DNA from: JAIBJN01 sp963775395
GTDB lineage: Bacteria; Actinomycetota; Thermoleophilia; Gaiellales; Gaiellaceae
Reading direction: 5' to 3'
Assembly: GCA_963775395.1 (NCBI GenBank)
Contig: CAVZIX010000008.1
Location: 62,001 to 126,000 of the forward strand
Length of the DNA stretch: 64,000 nucleotides
Shown: positions 34,562-42,933 of the stretch, piece by piece
Layout: each line of letters begins with the position of its first letter
Numbering within the stretch: position 1 is the stretch's first letter
Notes under the pieces: generated by a model
The model's database searches: none
Told to the model about the DNA's origin: nothing
The model's input: only the letters and a program-made list of their open reading frames with translations
Translations under genes and position numbers: made by a program

Positions 34562-35914
34562 TCAGCGCCCGGTCAGCTCGCCCGCGAGCCGACCGAAGAC
34601 CTCGGTGTGGAGGTCAACGTCGGCCTCCGTCGTCGCCGGCGATATCAGGGCCATGTTGTGGAACGGCGTCAGGAGCACGCCGCGGTTGAGCGCGTACAGG
34701 TGGATGAGGCGGTCGAGCAGGTGGTCACCGCCGGCCGCGGCGTCGCTGCCGGTCACGGGGCGCTCGGGGCGAAAGAGGTACTCGACGCGGCAGCCGAGGC
34801 GCGTGACGTGCCAAGGCAGGCCGCACCTGTCGATCGAGTCCTGGACGCCCTGCTCGAAGCGCTCGCCCAGGGCGATCATGTGGTCGAACGCCTCCTCCGT
34901 GAGAACGTGCTCGAGGGTCGCGCGGACGGCGGCAAGCGAGAGGACGTTCGCGGCGAGGGTCCCTCCCACCCCGCCGACGTCGGACTCGTCCCGGCCGATC
35001 GAGGCCTCGACACGGTCGGCGACCTCCGCCGAGAAGCCGTACGCCGCCGACGGGATCCCGCTCCCGATCGCCTTGCCGACCGTGAGCAGGTCGGGCTCGA
35101 GCCCATGCGCCCGGGTGAAGCCGCCGGGGCCGGCGCAGAGCGTGTGCGTCTCGTCGATGAGTAGGAGCGTCCCCGTCTCTCTGGTCGCCTCGCGGAGCGC
35201 CTCGTGATAGCCGGCCTGCGCATGGACGATGCCGATGTTCGTGAGCGCGGGCTCGGCGAGCACGCACGCGACGTCGCCGTGGGCAAGCTCACGCTCGAGC
35301 GCCTCGACGTCGTTCCACTCCACGACGCGGGTCGTCTCCTCCAGGGGCACGGGCGGGCCCAGGTTGGCCTCGCGCTCGACCACCCTCCCGTCGCGGAGCG
35401 CGGCGAACGACTCGTCGACGGTGCCGTGGTAGCACCAGTTGAAGACGAGCACTTTCGGACGCGCGGTGACGTGGCGCGCAAGCCGGATCGCAAAGCGGTT
35501 GGCGTCCGTGGCCGTCAACGCGAACTGCCAGCGAGGGAGCCCGAAGCGGCGGCCGAGCTCCTCCGCCACCCAGAGCGCATCCTCGCTGGGGAGCATCAGC
35601 GTGATCCCGCGCGCCGCCTGCTCTGCGACCGCCCGGACCACCGGCTCCGGCGAGTGCCCGGTCATGGCGCCGGTGTCGCCGAGGCAGAAGTCCACGTACT
35701 CGATCCCGTCGACGTCGCGGAAGCGCGCGCCGCTCGCCTCCTGCGCGTAGACCGGATATGCCCCGGGCCAGCGCAGCATCCAGTGCATCGGGACGCCTGC
35801 AAGGAGCGAGGCCGCGGCCCGCTTCGACAGCTCGCCCGAGCGCGGGTGCTCCCGCTCGAAGCGCGCGAGCTCGCGGTCCAGCAGCTCGCCCGCCCGCGTG
35901 TGCACCTCCGTCAC
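34562..35914 (-). CDS. class III PLP aminotransferase
   Basis: 450 residues of fold-type I class III. Motifs include VYAQEASGARFRDVDGIEYVDF, TGHSPEPVV, DETHTLCAGPGGFT with the cofactor Asp, and LLTVGKAIGSGIPSAAYG with the PLP Lys. It resembles glutamate-1-semialdehyde aminomutase-like and omega-transaminase groups. The genuine substrate is unknown. GTG start overlaps the SDR stop (GTGA), so it is the third gene of a cupin-SDR-aminotransferase operon. Confidence 0.85.
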   Translation of the reverse strand: MTEVHTRAGELLDRELARFEREHPRSGELSKRAAASLLAGVPMHWMLRWPGAYPVYAQEASGARFRDVDGIEYVDFCLGDTGAMTGHSPEPVVRAVAEQAARGITLMLPSEDALWVAEELGRRFGLPRWQFALTATDANRFAIRLARHVTARPKVLVFNWCYHGTVDESFAALRDGRVVEREANLGPPVPLEETTRVVEWNDVEALERELAHGDVACVLAEPALTNIGIVHAQAGYHEALREATRETGTLLLIDETHTLCAGPGGFTRAHGLEPDLLTVGKAIGSGIPSAAYGFSAEVADRVEASIGRDESDVGGVGGTLAANVLSLAAVRATLEHVLTEEAFDHMIALGERFEQGVQDSIDRCGLPWHVTRLGCRVEYLFRPERPVTGSDAAAGGDHLLDRLIHLYALNRGVLLTPFHNMALISPATTEADVDLHTEVFGRLAGELTGR

Positions 35915-36690
35915 AGGAGCCCGCGCAGCCAGCCGCCGTCGACGGCGAACGACCCGCCCGTGATGTAGCCCGCGCGCTCCGAGGCGAGGAAGACCGCGAG
36001 CGCCGCGAACTCCTCCGGCTCGGCGAGGCGCGCCATCGGGATGGACGCTTCGAGCCGCGCCTGAACCTCCTCCACGGCGACGCCTTCGCGCTCGGCGTTG
36101 GCCTGGTTCAGCTCGGTGACCCGCTCGGTCGCGGTGTAGCCGGGCAGGACCGTGTTCACGGTGATGCCGTCCTGGGCCACCTCGCGCGCGAGCGTCTTGG
36201 CGTAGCCGGTCACCGCAGCGCGCAGGCTGTTCGAGAGGATGAGGTTGTCGACCGGCTGCTTCACGGCGACCGACGTGACCGCGAGGATGCGGCCCCACCC
36301 GCGCTCCTTCATCCCAGGCAGCGCAGCCGTCGCGAGCTCGACCGTGCTGCGAAGGAGCAGCGCCGTCGCGCGGTCCCAGTCCTCGAGCGAGAGGGTGTCG
36401 TGCGTACCGGCGGGCGGGCCGCCCGTATTGGCCACGAGGATGTCGACGCGCCCGAAGCCCTCCTCGGTCGCCCGGACGACGCGCGTCCCCTCCCCCGGCT
36501 CGCCCAGGTCGGCGGGAATTGGAAGCACCTCCGGGCCGATCTCCTCCGCGGCCGCCGAGAGGCGGTCGCCGTCACGGGAGCAGAGCGCAAGCGACGCGCC
36601 CTCGACGGCGAGCTCGTTCGCGATCGCCCGCCCGATCCCGCGGCTCGCGCCGCAGACGAGGGCGATCTTGCCGTCCAGCCCGAGGTTCAC
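35911..36690 (-). CDS. SDR-family protein with atypical active site
   Basis: 259 residues. The NAD(P)-binding motif GASRGIG (about 14-20), ANTGG and catalytic Ser140 (AVTSVAVKQ) are present. Where classical SDRs have YxxxK, this has SNSLRAA: Ser153 replaces Tyr and Arg157 replaces Lys. The C-terminal YITGGSFAVDGGW is typical. It belongs to a divergent SDR subgroup whose catalysis is not the standard one. GTG start overlaps the stop of the upstream cupin (GTGA). Confidence 0.85.
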   Translation of the reverse strand: MNLGLDGKIALVCGASRGIGRAIANELAVEGASLALCSRDGDRLSAAAEEIGPEVLPIPADLGEPGEGTRVVRATEEGFGRVDILVANTGGPPAGTHDTLSLEDWDRATALLLRSTVELATAALPGMKERGWGRILAVTSVAVKQPVDNLILSNSLRAAVTGYAKTLAREVAQDGITVNTVLPGYTATERVTELNQANAEREGVAVEEVQARLEASIPMARLAEPEEFAALAVFLASERAGYITGGSFAVDGGWLRGLL

Positions 36691-37061
36691 TTGTTGCGGA
36701 GGTAGGCGTCCGACCCGTCGAGCCAGTCCTGGCGCGGCGGACAGAAGATGTCGACGTCGAGCACGTCGTCGAGCGCCTCGGCCTTGTGCGGAAGCCACGA
36801 GGGGATGTGCAGGACCTCGCCGGCCGCCACATCGACGACCTCCGACTCGTCGTCGCCCAGGAAGAAGCGCAGCGTGCCCTGGAGGATGTAGGTCAGCTGC
36901 TCGTTCTCGTGCGAGTGCTGCGGGACGATGCAGCCCTTGTCCAGGTATACGTGGGCGAGCATCATCCGCTCGGTCGAGACCAGCCGTCGGTGGAGGTCGG
37001 GTTTCAACTCCTCCTTCGGCATGTCCTCCCAGCGGTATCGCGTGGCTCCCAGGTTGTTCAC
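36687..37061 (-). CDS. cupin domain protein, first gene of cupin-SDR-aminotransferase operon
   Basis: 124 residues. Metal-ligand block VPQHSHENEQLTYILQGTLRFFLG with IPSWLPHKAEALDD; one cupin barrel. The GTG start (MNNLGATRYRWEDM) has an AGAGGAGAC ribosome site. Overlap with the SDR gene by 4 nt indicates coupled translation, so the cupin, SDR and aminotransferase likely act in one small-molecule pathway. Confidence 0.78.
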   Translation of the reverse strand: MNNLGATRYRWEDMPKEELKPDLHRRLVSTERMMLAHVYLDKGCIVPQHSHENEQLTYILQGTLRFFLGDDESEVVDVAAGEVLHIPSWLPHKAEALDDVLDVDIFCPPRQDWLDGSDAYLRNK

Positions 37062-37116
37062 GCCGTCTCCTCTCGTCGCTACGACCCTGCGGATCGTCTC
37101 ACACGGCGGGCGGCGC

Positions 37117-38691
37117 TCAGCGAGGGACGATGCGGAAGCGCAGCGACTTGGCCACGGACTTGTAGCCGTCGTCCAGGAGCAGGCGCACCTCGTACAGCCC
37201 CGGCCGCAGCGGCCAGGCACCGTCGCCCGTGGCCGACGAGGCGGAGAACGTCGCCGTGCCCTCGATCGCGGTCTTCGTGTACTCGTAGAGCAGGTAGCCG
37301 TCGTTCCCGCAGTACCCCGCGTTGCAGCCCGGGGTCGAGTACGGGGTCTTGCTCCCCGGCTCGACGCGGTAGATTGCGAGCCAGTCCCAACGCATGCCGG
37401 GGGCGTTCGACCACGAGACCTGGATCGGCTCCCCCTTGCGGTACACCGGCTTCGATGTCGCCACGCGGGGCGGCTCGCCGACCCGGTAGAGCCAGAACGG
37501 CGCCCGCGAGAGCACGTTGTCGCGCCGGTCGAGGAGGACGACGTCGTGGGCACCGCGCCGCAGCCTCTCTGTGTCGAGGGTGACAGAGCCGTCCTGGCCG
37601 TCGATCGCTTCCTCGGCCAAGGGGCCCGTGGCTCCGGCGCGAACGAGCGCCACCCGCTCGCCTCGCCGTCCAGGCGCGTGGAAGACGATCCGGAGGCTCT
37701 GGCCGATTGCCAGGCGGCGCGTCTCCGGCGCGACGAGCACAGGCGCCTCGCCGGGCCTGACCGCGAACGTGGAGACGACCCCGCGATGGTCGGTCGGGTA
37801 CGGCGAGATCCCGATGTCGACGTCCGGTCCGCCGCGCTCGCCGACGATCTCGCTCGCGAGCGTCCGCGCGGGCCCCGCGACGAGCACCCAGTCGATGCGG
37901 TCGTGCACGTCGTTCGGGACGGACTCGACGCCGCCCGGAGTCCACGTGAACCCGGGCTTGGCGACCGGGTCGGGGTGGGCCTCGCGGTAGGGATCCCGGA
38001 AGCCCGCGTCCGCGTAGGCGCGGCTCACGGGCCAGTCGAACGCAAAGGGCACGTCGTCGCGGACGGCCGCCACCGCCGGCGTCCAGTCGTAATGCGAGGG
38101 CGAGTTGAAGTCCCCGGGCACGAAGACCGAGATTCCCCGCGCGGCGAGCGCCGGGAGGACGGCGAGCTGCTGCTGGATTGCCGGAAGCCGAGTCGAGCGC
38201 TCGAGCGCATCCAGCTCCTCGGCCGTGCCTCCGTCGCGCACGAGGTAGGGGCCGTATGGGTCGGAGGGGAGGTGCGAGTTCGAGATGGCCACTACCCTCC
38301 CGGGCGCGAGCTCCACGAAGATGTACAGCCCGTTGCCGTCGGGCGGGTCGATCAACCGGTAGCGCGAGACGACCTGGAGTCGCTCGCTCGCGTACCAGCC
38401 GAGCGCCCGCGCAACGCGCCGCGTGGAGTGCTCGGCCTCCTCGAGCCCGATCACGTCGGCGTCGGAGGCCCGGATCGTGCGGATCACCTGCTCGAACGTC
38501 GCCGAGCATCCTCGGCGAAGGGCGCACCAGTCGCCCGTACGAAGGTCGAGCTCGTCACCCCCGTAGAAGATGTTGAAGGTCATGACGCGCAGCCGGATGG
38601 TTCCGCCGTCGGCCGCGCTCGTCGCCGGCAGGACGCAGGCCGCGAGCCCGACGGCCGCAACCAATGCCGCTCTTCTGATGACGCCACTCAT
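37117..38691 (-). CDS. secreted endonuclease/exonuclease/phosphatase-family protein
   Basis: 524 residues. A signal peptide (MSGVIRRAALVAAVGLAACVLPATSAADG) is followed by an EEP domain: RVMTFNIFYGGDE, DVIGLEEAE, ISNSHLPSD, VPGDFNSPSHYDW, DRIDWVLV and PTDHRGVVSTF. From about residue 345 to 524 are Ig-like beta regions, YEYTKTAIEGTATFSAS and a final RFRIVPR. It may be an extracellular nuclease or phosphodiesterase. The LAAC stretch in the signal resembles a lipobox but lies before the A-x-A cleavage site. Confidence 0.8.
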   Translation of the reverse strand: MSGVIRRAALVAAVGLAACVLPATSAADGGTIRLRVMTFNIFYGGDELDLRTGDWCALRRGCSATFEQVIRTIRASDADVIGLEEAEHSTRRVARALGWYASERLQVVSRYRLIDPPDGNGLYIFVELAPGRVVAISNSHLPSDPYGPYLVRDGGTAEELDALERSTRLPAIQQQLAVLPALAARGISVFVPGDFNSPSHYDWTPAVAAVRDDVPFAFDWPVSRAYADAGFRDPYREAHPDPVAKPGFTWTPGGVESVPNDVHDRIDWVLVAGPARTLASEIVGERGGPDVDIGISPYPTDHRGVVSTFAVRPGEAPVLVAPETRRLAIGQSLRIVFHAPGRRGERVALVRAGATGPLAEEAIDGQDGSVTLDTERLRRGAHDVVLLDRRDNVLSRAPFWLYRVGEPPRVATSKPVYRKGEPIQVSWSNAPGMRWDWLAIYRVEPGSKTPYSTPGCNAGYCGNDGYLLYEYTKTAIEGTATFSASSATGDGAWPLRPGLYEVRLLLDDGYKSVAKSLRFRIVPR

Positions 38692-38740
38692 CGCGATAGG
38701 CCCAAGACCGTACGCCGCCCCGCAGGGACGTGTCAACGCG

Positions 38741-40333
38741 CTAGAGGTCGAGACGCGCGTCCTCGAGATCGAGGTCGCGCACGACTCGCCGCGCGACCGC
38801 GTCGTCGATGCGGCCGCTTCGCTGCAGCTGGATAACGGCACGCCGCTCGGCCTCGAGCAGCTCGTGGCGCAGGCGCTGGTAGTTGGCGGAGCGGTCCTCG
38901 ATCGCACCATCGCTCTCGGCGTCGAAGCGTGAGCTGAAACGCTCTCGCCGGAATGAGTAGAGACCGCGCAGCCGCTCCGCCGTGTCCTCGAGCACCCACT
39001 CCTCCACGAGCAGCTCCTCGAGCCGCTCGAGCGCGGCCTCGGCCGCGTAGATGCGCGCCTTGGCGTCCTCTTTCTCAGCCTGCCCGTCGTCCTCGAGGCC
39101 GAGGACGCGGATCAACGGAGGCAGCGTCAGGCCCTGGACGACGAGGGTGCCGAGGATCACCCCGAAGGTCAGAAACACGATCAGGTCCCGGTCGTTGAAC
39201 GGCGCACCCGCGTCGGTGGTGATCGGGAGAGCGAGCGCGGCAGCCAGCGAGACCGCGCCGCGCATGCCCGACCAGGCGAGGATGGTCTTTGCCCGCCAGG
39301 ACGGAGCCGGGTCACCGGTGCGCCGGGCCCTGCCGAGCAGATGGGTGAGGCCCGCCATTCCGAAGACCCAGGCGAAGCGCGCGCCGATCACGGCGACCGT
39401 GACGTAGAGCGCGTAGCGGATCAGCGTTCCCGTCGAGATGCCCGAGAGCGCGTCGACGATCGCCGGAAGCTGGAGCCCCACGAGCGCAAAGAGCAGCCCG
39501 TTCAGGACGAAGAAGAGAACCTCCCAGACGGCGACACCTTGGAGCCGCGTCTGCGGCGTGGTGAGAAGGGGCGTATGCCAGCCCATGTAGATGCCGACCG
39601 TGACCGCTGCGAGCACTCCCGAGACGCCGATCGCCTGAGCCGGCAGAAAGGCGAAGTACCCGCTGAGAACCGAGATGGTGATCTCGACGGGCGGGTTGTC
39701 GAGCCGGCGCCGCACCTCGCGGATGACGAAACCGACAGCGAGGCCAACGGCGATGCCCCCGAATACGCTGAGGACGAACCGCCCCGAGGCCTCGGCCAGC
39801 GAGAAGCTGCCGGTAATGACCGCGGCCACGGCGAAGCGGTAGGCAACGAGCGCCGTCCCGTCGTTGACGAGGCTCTCCCCCTCGATCACAGCAACGAGCT
39901 GCCGCGGGAGCCCGAGACGCTCCGCGATCGCGGTCGCGGCCGTTGGATCCGTGGGCGAGACGATCGCACCGAGGACGAAGGCACTCGGCCAGCCGATCCC
40001 CGGGATGACTGCGTGGGCGACCACCGCCACGACGACCATCGTCGTCAGGACGAGCCCGACCGCCAGGAACGAGATCGGCCGGATGTTCGCGCGAAGCTCG
40101 CGGAGCGAGGTGAAGAACGCGCTTCCGTAAAGCAGCGGCGGCAGGATGGCGACGAGGACGAGATCGGGGGCCAGCTCGATCTCCGGCATGCCGGGAACGA
40201 ACCCGAGTGCGAGACCTCCGAGGACAAGCAGAATCGGATATGGGACGCGCACGATCTGGGCGAGAGCCAGGAGCGCCGTCCCCGCCGCCAGTAGGCCGAG
40301 GAGGACCAGGCTGTCGGTGGCCGAGAACTCCAT
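38741..40333 (-). CDS. CPA1-type Na+/H+ antiporter
   Basis: 530 residues with twelve or so transmembrane helices in the first 410 and a cytoplasmic helical tail. The ion-binding motifs of CPA1 are SPTDPTAATAIAERLG and EGESLVNDGTALVAYR, with SGMRGAVSLAAALA in the second half. It likely exports Na+ for H+. Divergent from the 68-aa zinc-ribbon-like gene; a TAGGAT box sits 9 nt before the ATG. Confidence 0.92.
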   Translation of the reverse strand: MEFSATDSLVLLGLLAAGTALLALAQIVRVPYPILLVLGGLALGFVPGMPEIELAPDLVLVAILPPLLYGSAFFTSLRELRANIRPISFLAVGLVLTTMVVVAVVAHAVIPGIGWPSAFVLGAIVSPTDPTAATAIAERLGLPRQLVAVIEGESLVNDGTALVAYRFAVAAVITGSFSLAEASGRFVLSVFGGIAVGLAVGFVIREVRRRLDNPPVEITISVLSGYFAFLPAQAIGVSGVLAAVTVGIYMGWHTPLLTTPQTRLQGVAVWEVLFFVLNGLLFALVGLQLPAIVDALSGISTGTLIRYALYVTVAVIGARFAWVFGMAGLTHLLGRARRTGDPAPSWRAKTILAWSGMRGAVSLAAALALPITTDAGAPFNDRDLIVFLTFGVILGTLVVQGLTLPPLIRVLGLEDDGQAEKEDAKARIYAAEAALERLEELLVEEWVLEDTAERLRGLYSFRRERFSSRFDAESDGAIEDRSANYQRLRHELLEAERRAVIQLQRSGRIDDAVARRVVRDLDLEDARLDL

Positions 40334-40356
40334 TCGGCGTCCATCCTATGAACGCG

Positions 40357-40362
40357 TACAAT
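40357..40362 (+). promoter_or_regulatory. -10 box TACAAT of the 68-aa gene (leaderless)
   Basis: TACAAT is followed by six nucleotides TGAGGG and GTG at 40369. A weak TTCGGC lies 18 nt upstream. Confidence 0.65.
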
Positions 40363-40368
40363 TGAGGG

Positions 40369-40575
40369 GTGGGAGTCGCATACAGCTCTCCCGACTCGCC
40401 CTACACGCGGATCACGGTCGTGTATCGGTGCCCGTGCGGCGCGGTGGTCTCGGAGGTGGGACGCCACGCGGCCGAGGGGCCCGAGGGCTGGGAGCAGGCG
40501 CGTGCCGACGCCTACATCTGCGCGCACTGCGCCGAGCTGAAGCACGCCGGCGCGTTGCCTACGCCTTCCGCCTGA
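40369..40575 (+). CDS. small zinc-ribbon-like protein
   Basis: 68 residues with four cysteines in two pairs, YRCPCGAVV and YICAHCAEL, separated by about 29 residues, likely binding one zinc. Helical linker in between. Expressed from a near-ideal leaderless promoter. No function known. Stop is 3 nt from the convergent comB. Confidence 0.65.
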   Translation: MGVAYSSPDSPYTRITVVYRCPCGAVVSEVGRHAAEGPEGWEQARADAYICAHCAELKHAGALPTPSA

Positions 40576-40577
40576 AC

Positions 40578-41264
40578 CTACGCCGCGACGATCTCGGCCG
40601 CCGGGCCCTCCATGCGCGCAAGCTTCGGCGCGACCTCGAGCACGCTCTCGCGCGCGCACCAGGCGATGTCGTCGAGGATGGCCTCCTGGCGCGGGTTCTC
40701 GGCCGCGCGCAGCGCCTCCTCTGCACTACCGAAGGACCGTGCGAGCCGAACCGCCGTCTCGGCGGCGTCCGACCGCTCGCCGCCGAGGAGCTCCGCGATG
40801 CGACCTGCGCAGTAGGCGTCGTCGATGGTGAAGCGGCCGTCGACGCCCGCGCACACCACCTCCGCGTCGCCGCCCGCCGCGAGGGCGGCCGCGGCAACGG
40901 CCTCCAGGTTGAGGAGGCTTCCGACGAGCACGTGCTCCGCGTTGGCAGCCGCGGCGACGATTGCACGCGTCCCGTTCGTCGTCGTCAGCACGAGCGTCTC
41001 GGCCCGTGGCTCGACGAAGTCAGCCGGTGAGTTCCCGAGGTCGAACCCCGGAATCGCCTCGGCACGGCGCTCGCCCGCGAGCACCCCCTCCTCCAGTCCC
41101 GCGCGCACCGCTCGAGCCTCCTCGATCTCGGCACAGCAGAGAACGCGGCGGTAGCCGGAGGCGAGCGCCTGGGCGATCGTCGACGTCGCGCGGAGGACGT
41201 CGACCACCACGGCGACGGGCGCGCGCTCGGCCTCTGCGGGCGTGAAGGCGACGTGCACGCGCAT
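40578..41264 (-). CDS. comB: ComB-like 2-phosphosulfolactate phosphatase
   Basis: 228 residues. VDVLRATSTIAQALASGY, GERRAEAIPGFDLGNSPADF, TTTNGTRAIVAA and FTIDDAYCAGRIAELL are characteristic of ComB. The reaction removes phosphate from 2-phosphosulfolactate to give sulfolactate. In bacteria without coenzyme M the true substrate may differ. ATG at 41264; a TAAGGT box lies 8 nt upstream. It is divergent from the rhomboid gene over 37 bp. Confidence 0.88.
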   Translation of the reverse strand: MRVHVAFTPAEAERAPVAVVVDVLRATSTIAQALASGYRRVLCCAEIEEARAVRAGLEEGVLAGERRAEAIPGFDLGNSPADFVEPRAETLVLTTTNGTRAIVAAAANAEHVLVGSLLNLEAVAAAALAAGGDAEVVCAGVDGRFTIDDAYCAGRIAELLGGERSDAAETAVRLARSFGSAEEALRAAENPRQEAILDDIAWCARESVLEVAPKLARMEGPAAEIVAA

Positions 41265-41289
41265 CGGCCGTGACCTTACACGGCGTGGA

Positions 41290-41295
41290 TACGAT
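41290..41295 (+). promoter_or_regulatory. -10 box TACGAT of the rhomboid gene (leaderless)
   Basis: TACGAT, six nucleotides GGCTCG, then ATG at 41302. No Shine-Dalgarno. Confidence 0.6.
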
Positions 41296-41301
41296 GGCTC
41301 G

Positions 41302-42165
41302 ATGGCCACGCCGGAGCGCATTCAGACCCGGACCTGCTATCGCCATCCGGGCCGCGAGACGGCCGTCAGCTGCTCCAATTGCGGCCGCCCCATCTGCCCG
41401 GACTGCATGGTCTACGCGCCGGTCGGGATCAAGTGCCCCGAGTGCGCCGGCCAGCCCACGGGCGCGAAGGCGGCCACGCGCAAGATCGGTCGGGTCGCAG
41501 GCGCCGGCACCGGTGCGCTGGTCACCAAGACGCTGATCGGTATCAACGTCGCCGTCTTCCTGATCTCGATCGCGCAGGGCTCGGGCGGCTTCGAGCCTGC
41601 GCAGTCGTTCATCAACCGGTGGGCCCTGAACGGCTTCGCGGTCTCCGAGGGCGAGTGGTACCGGCTGATCACGAGCGCGTTTCTCCACGCGAGCATCATT
41701 CACATCGCGTTCAACATGCTCATGCTCTGGTGGTTCGGCCAGGCGCTCGAGAGCGCTCTGGGGCGCGGCAGGTTCCTCGGCGTCTACCTCGTCTCCGCGC
41801 TCGCGGGCTCCGCCGGCGCGCTGCTCCTCTCCGGGGAGTTCGTGAACACCGTCGGCGCGTCCGGTGCCGTCTTCGGGATCCTCGGCGCCGGGCTCGTGCT
41901 CGAGCGGAAGCAGGTCTACGTCTTCGGCGGCGGAGCGCTCTTCGTCGTCATCCTCAACGTCGGCTTCACGTTCGCCGTCTCGAACATCTCCATCGGCGGG
42001 CACCTGGGCGGCCTCGCCGGCGGCGTGCTGGCGATGCTCGCGCTCTCCGTCGCCGGCCGCCACCCGGTGTACGGGCGGCTCGACCTGCTCGCGGTGCTGA
42101 TGCTCGTCGGCATCGCTGCGGCCAGCGTCCTCGTCGCGTACATGCGCGTTCGCGGATATTCCTGA
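41302..42165 (+). CDS. rhomboid-family intramembrane serine protease with N-terminal zinc finger
   Basis: 287 residues. Residues about 10-55 form a B-box-like zinc finger (CYRHPGRET, CSNCGRPICPDC, CPEC). Six transmembrane segments follow from about 72. The catalytic pair is Ser187 in GASG and His234 in GGHLGG; the HxxxN helix reads HIAFNMLM. It is thus expected to cleave transmembrane substrates. The zinc-finger fusion is widespread among actinobacterial rhomboids. Start chosen from the leaderless box. Confidence 0.92.
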   Translation: MATPERIQTRTCYRHPGRETAVSCSNCGRPICPDCMVYAPVGIKCPECAGQPTGAKAATRKIGRVAGAGTGALVTKTLIGINVAVFLISIAQGSGGFEPAQSFINRWALNGFAVSEGEWYRLITSAFLHASIIHIAFNMLMLWWFGQALESALGRGRFLGVYLVSALAGSAGALLLSGEFVNTVGASGAVFGILGAGLVLERKQVYVFGGGALFVVILNVGFTFAVSNISIGGHLGGLAGGVLAMLALSVAGRHPVYGRLDLLAVLMLVGIAAASVLVAYMRVRGYS

Positions 42166-42204
42166 GCCGGGAACTTTTGGACGCGCTCCCTCGTCGTAGG
42201 GGAG

Positions 42205-42912
42205 ATGAAGCTCTTCGCCGTTCTCGCGCTCGCCCTGGCCGTCGGCCTCTCCGCCTGCGGCGCGGCCGAGGAAGCCGGGCAGGGCCAGTCGACCGAGTCC
42301 TCGGAACCGCCGGTGCTGCCGGAGACGGCCAAGGTCGTCTGCCGCTCCGGCGACGCGCCGAGCGTCGAGACGCCCTCCGTCAAACCGCAGGCCGACGGGG
42401 TTCACGTGCAGTTCGTGAACGAGACCAGCAAGGAGCTGTCGACCTCGATCGAGCATGCGGAGGACGGCGGCATGGGCACCAGCGCGCCGATGGGCACCTC
42501 GTCGCAGATCGTCGATCTCGGTCCCGGCACCTTCTCGGTCGCCTGCTACGACGGGTACACCGAGGACGGGAGCGAGGTTCCGCGCGCGTCCGTCGAGGTC
42601 GTCGACCCGGACGGCATCTGGGTCTCGACCCGTCTCACCTGCACCGAGCAGTTCTCGCAGGTCCTCGACTACATCCAGGGCGCCTCCGGCGAGACCACCG
42701 ATCCGCTCGAGGCCGCCAGGAAGGGCGTCGAGGGGTTCCAGCTCGAGCCGGACGACGTCTTCGAGCGCGCCGGCTATCCCGACACGGACACCGTCAGGGT
42801 CCGCGCGGTGCGTGACGGCGAGCCGATCGCCGTCGTCGACCTGATCGACGACGGCACCGGCAAGTGGCTCGTCAGCCAGGTCACGGGCTGCAGCTCCCTC
42901 GAAAACACCTAG
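42205..42912 (+). CDS. predicted lipoprotein of unknown function
   Basis: 235 residues. Signal MKLFAVLALALAVGLSAC ends in a lipobox with Cys18. The mature region has two Cys-containing beta segments and a C-terminal domain ending VSQVTGCSSLENT; no conserved catalytic motif is seen. It is probably anchored outside the membrane. Ribosome site GGGGAG directly precedes the ATG. Function unknown. Confidence 0.72.
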   Translation: MKLFAVLALALAVGLSACGAAEEAGQGQSTESSEPPVLPETAKVVCRSGDAPSVETPSVKPQADGVHVQFVNETSKELSTSIEHAEDGGMGTSAPMGTSSQIVDLGPGTFSVACYDGYTEDGSEVPRASVEVVDPDGIWVSTRLTCTEQFSQVLDYIQGASGETTDPLEAARKGVEGFQLEPDDVFERAGYPDTDTVRVRAVRDGEPIAVVDLIDDGTGKWLVSQVTGCSSLENT

Positions 42913-42933
42913 CCACCGCTAGGGTCTTGCCTC

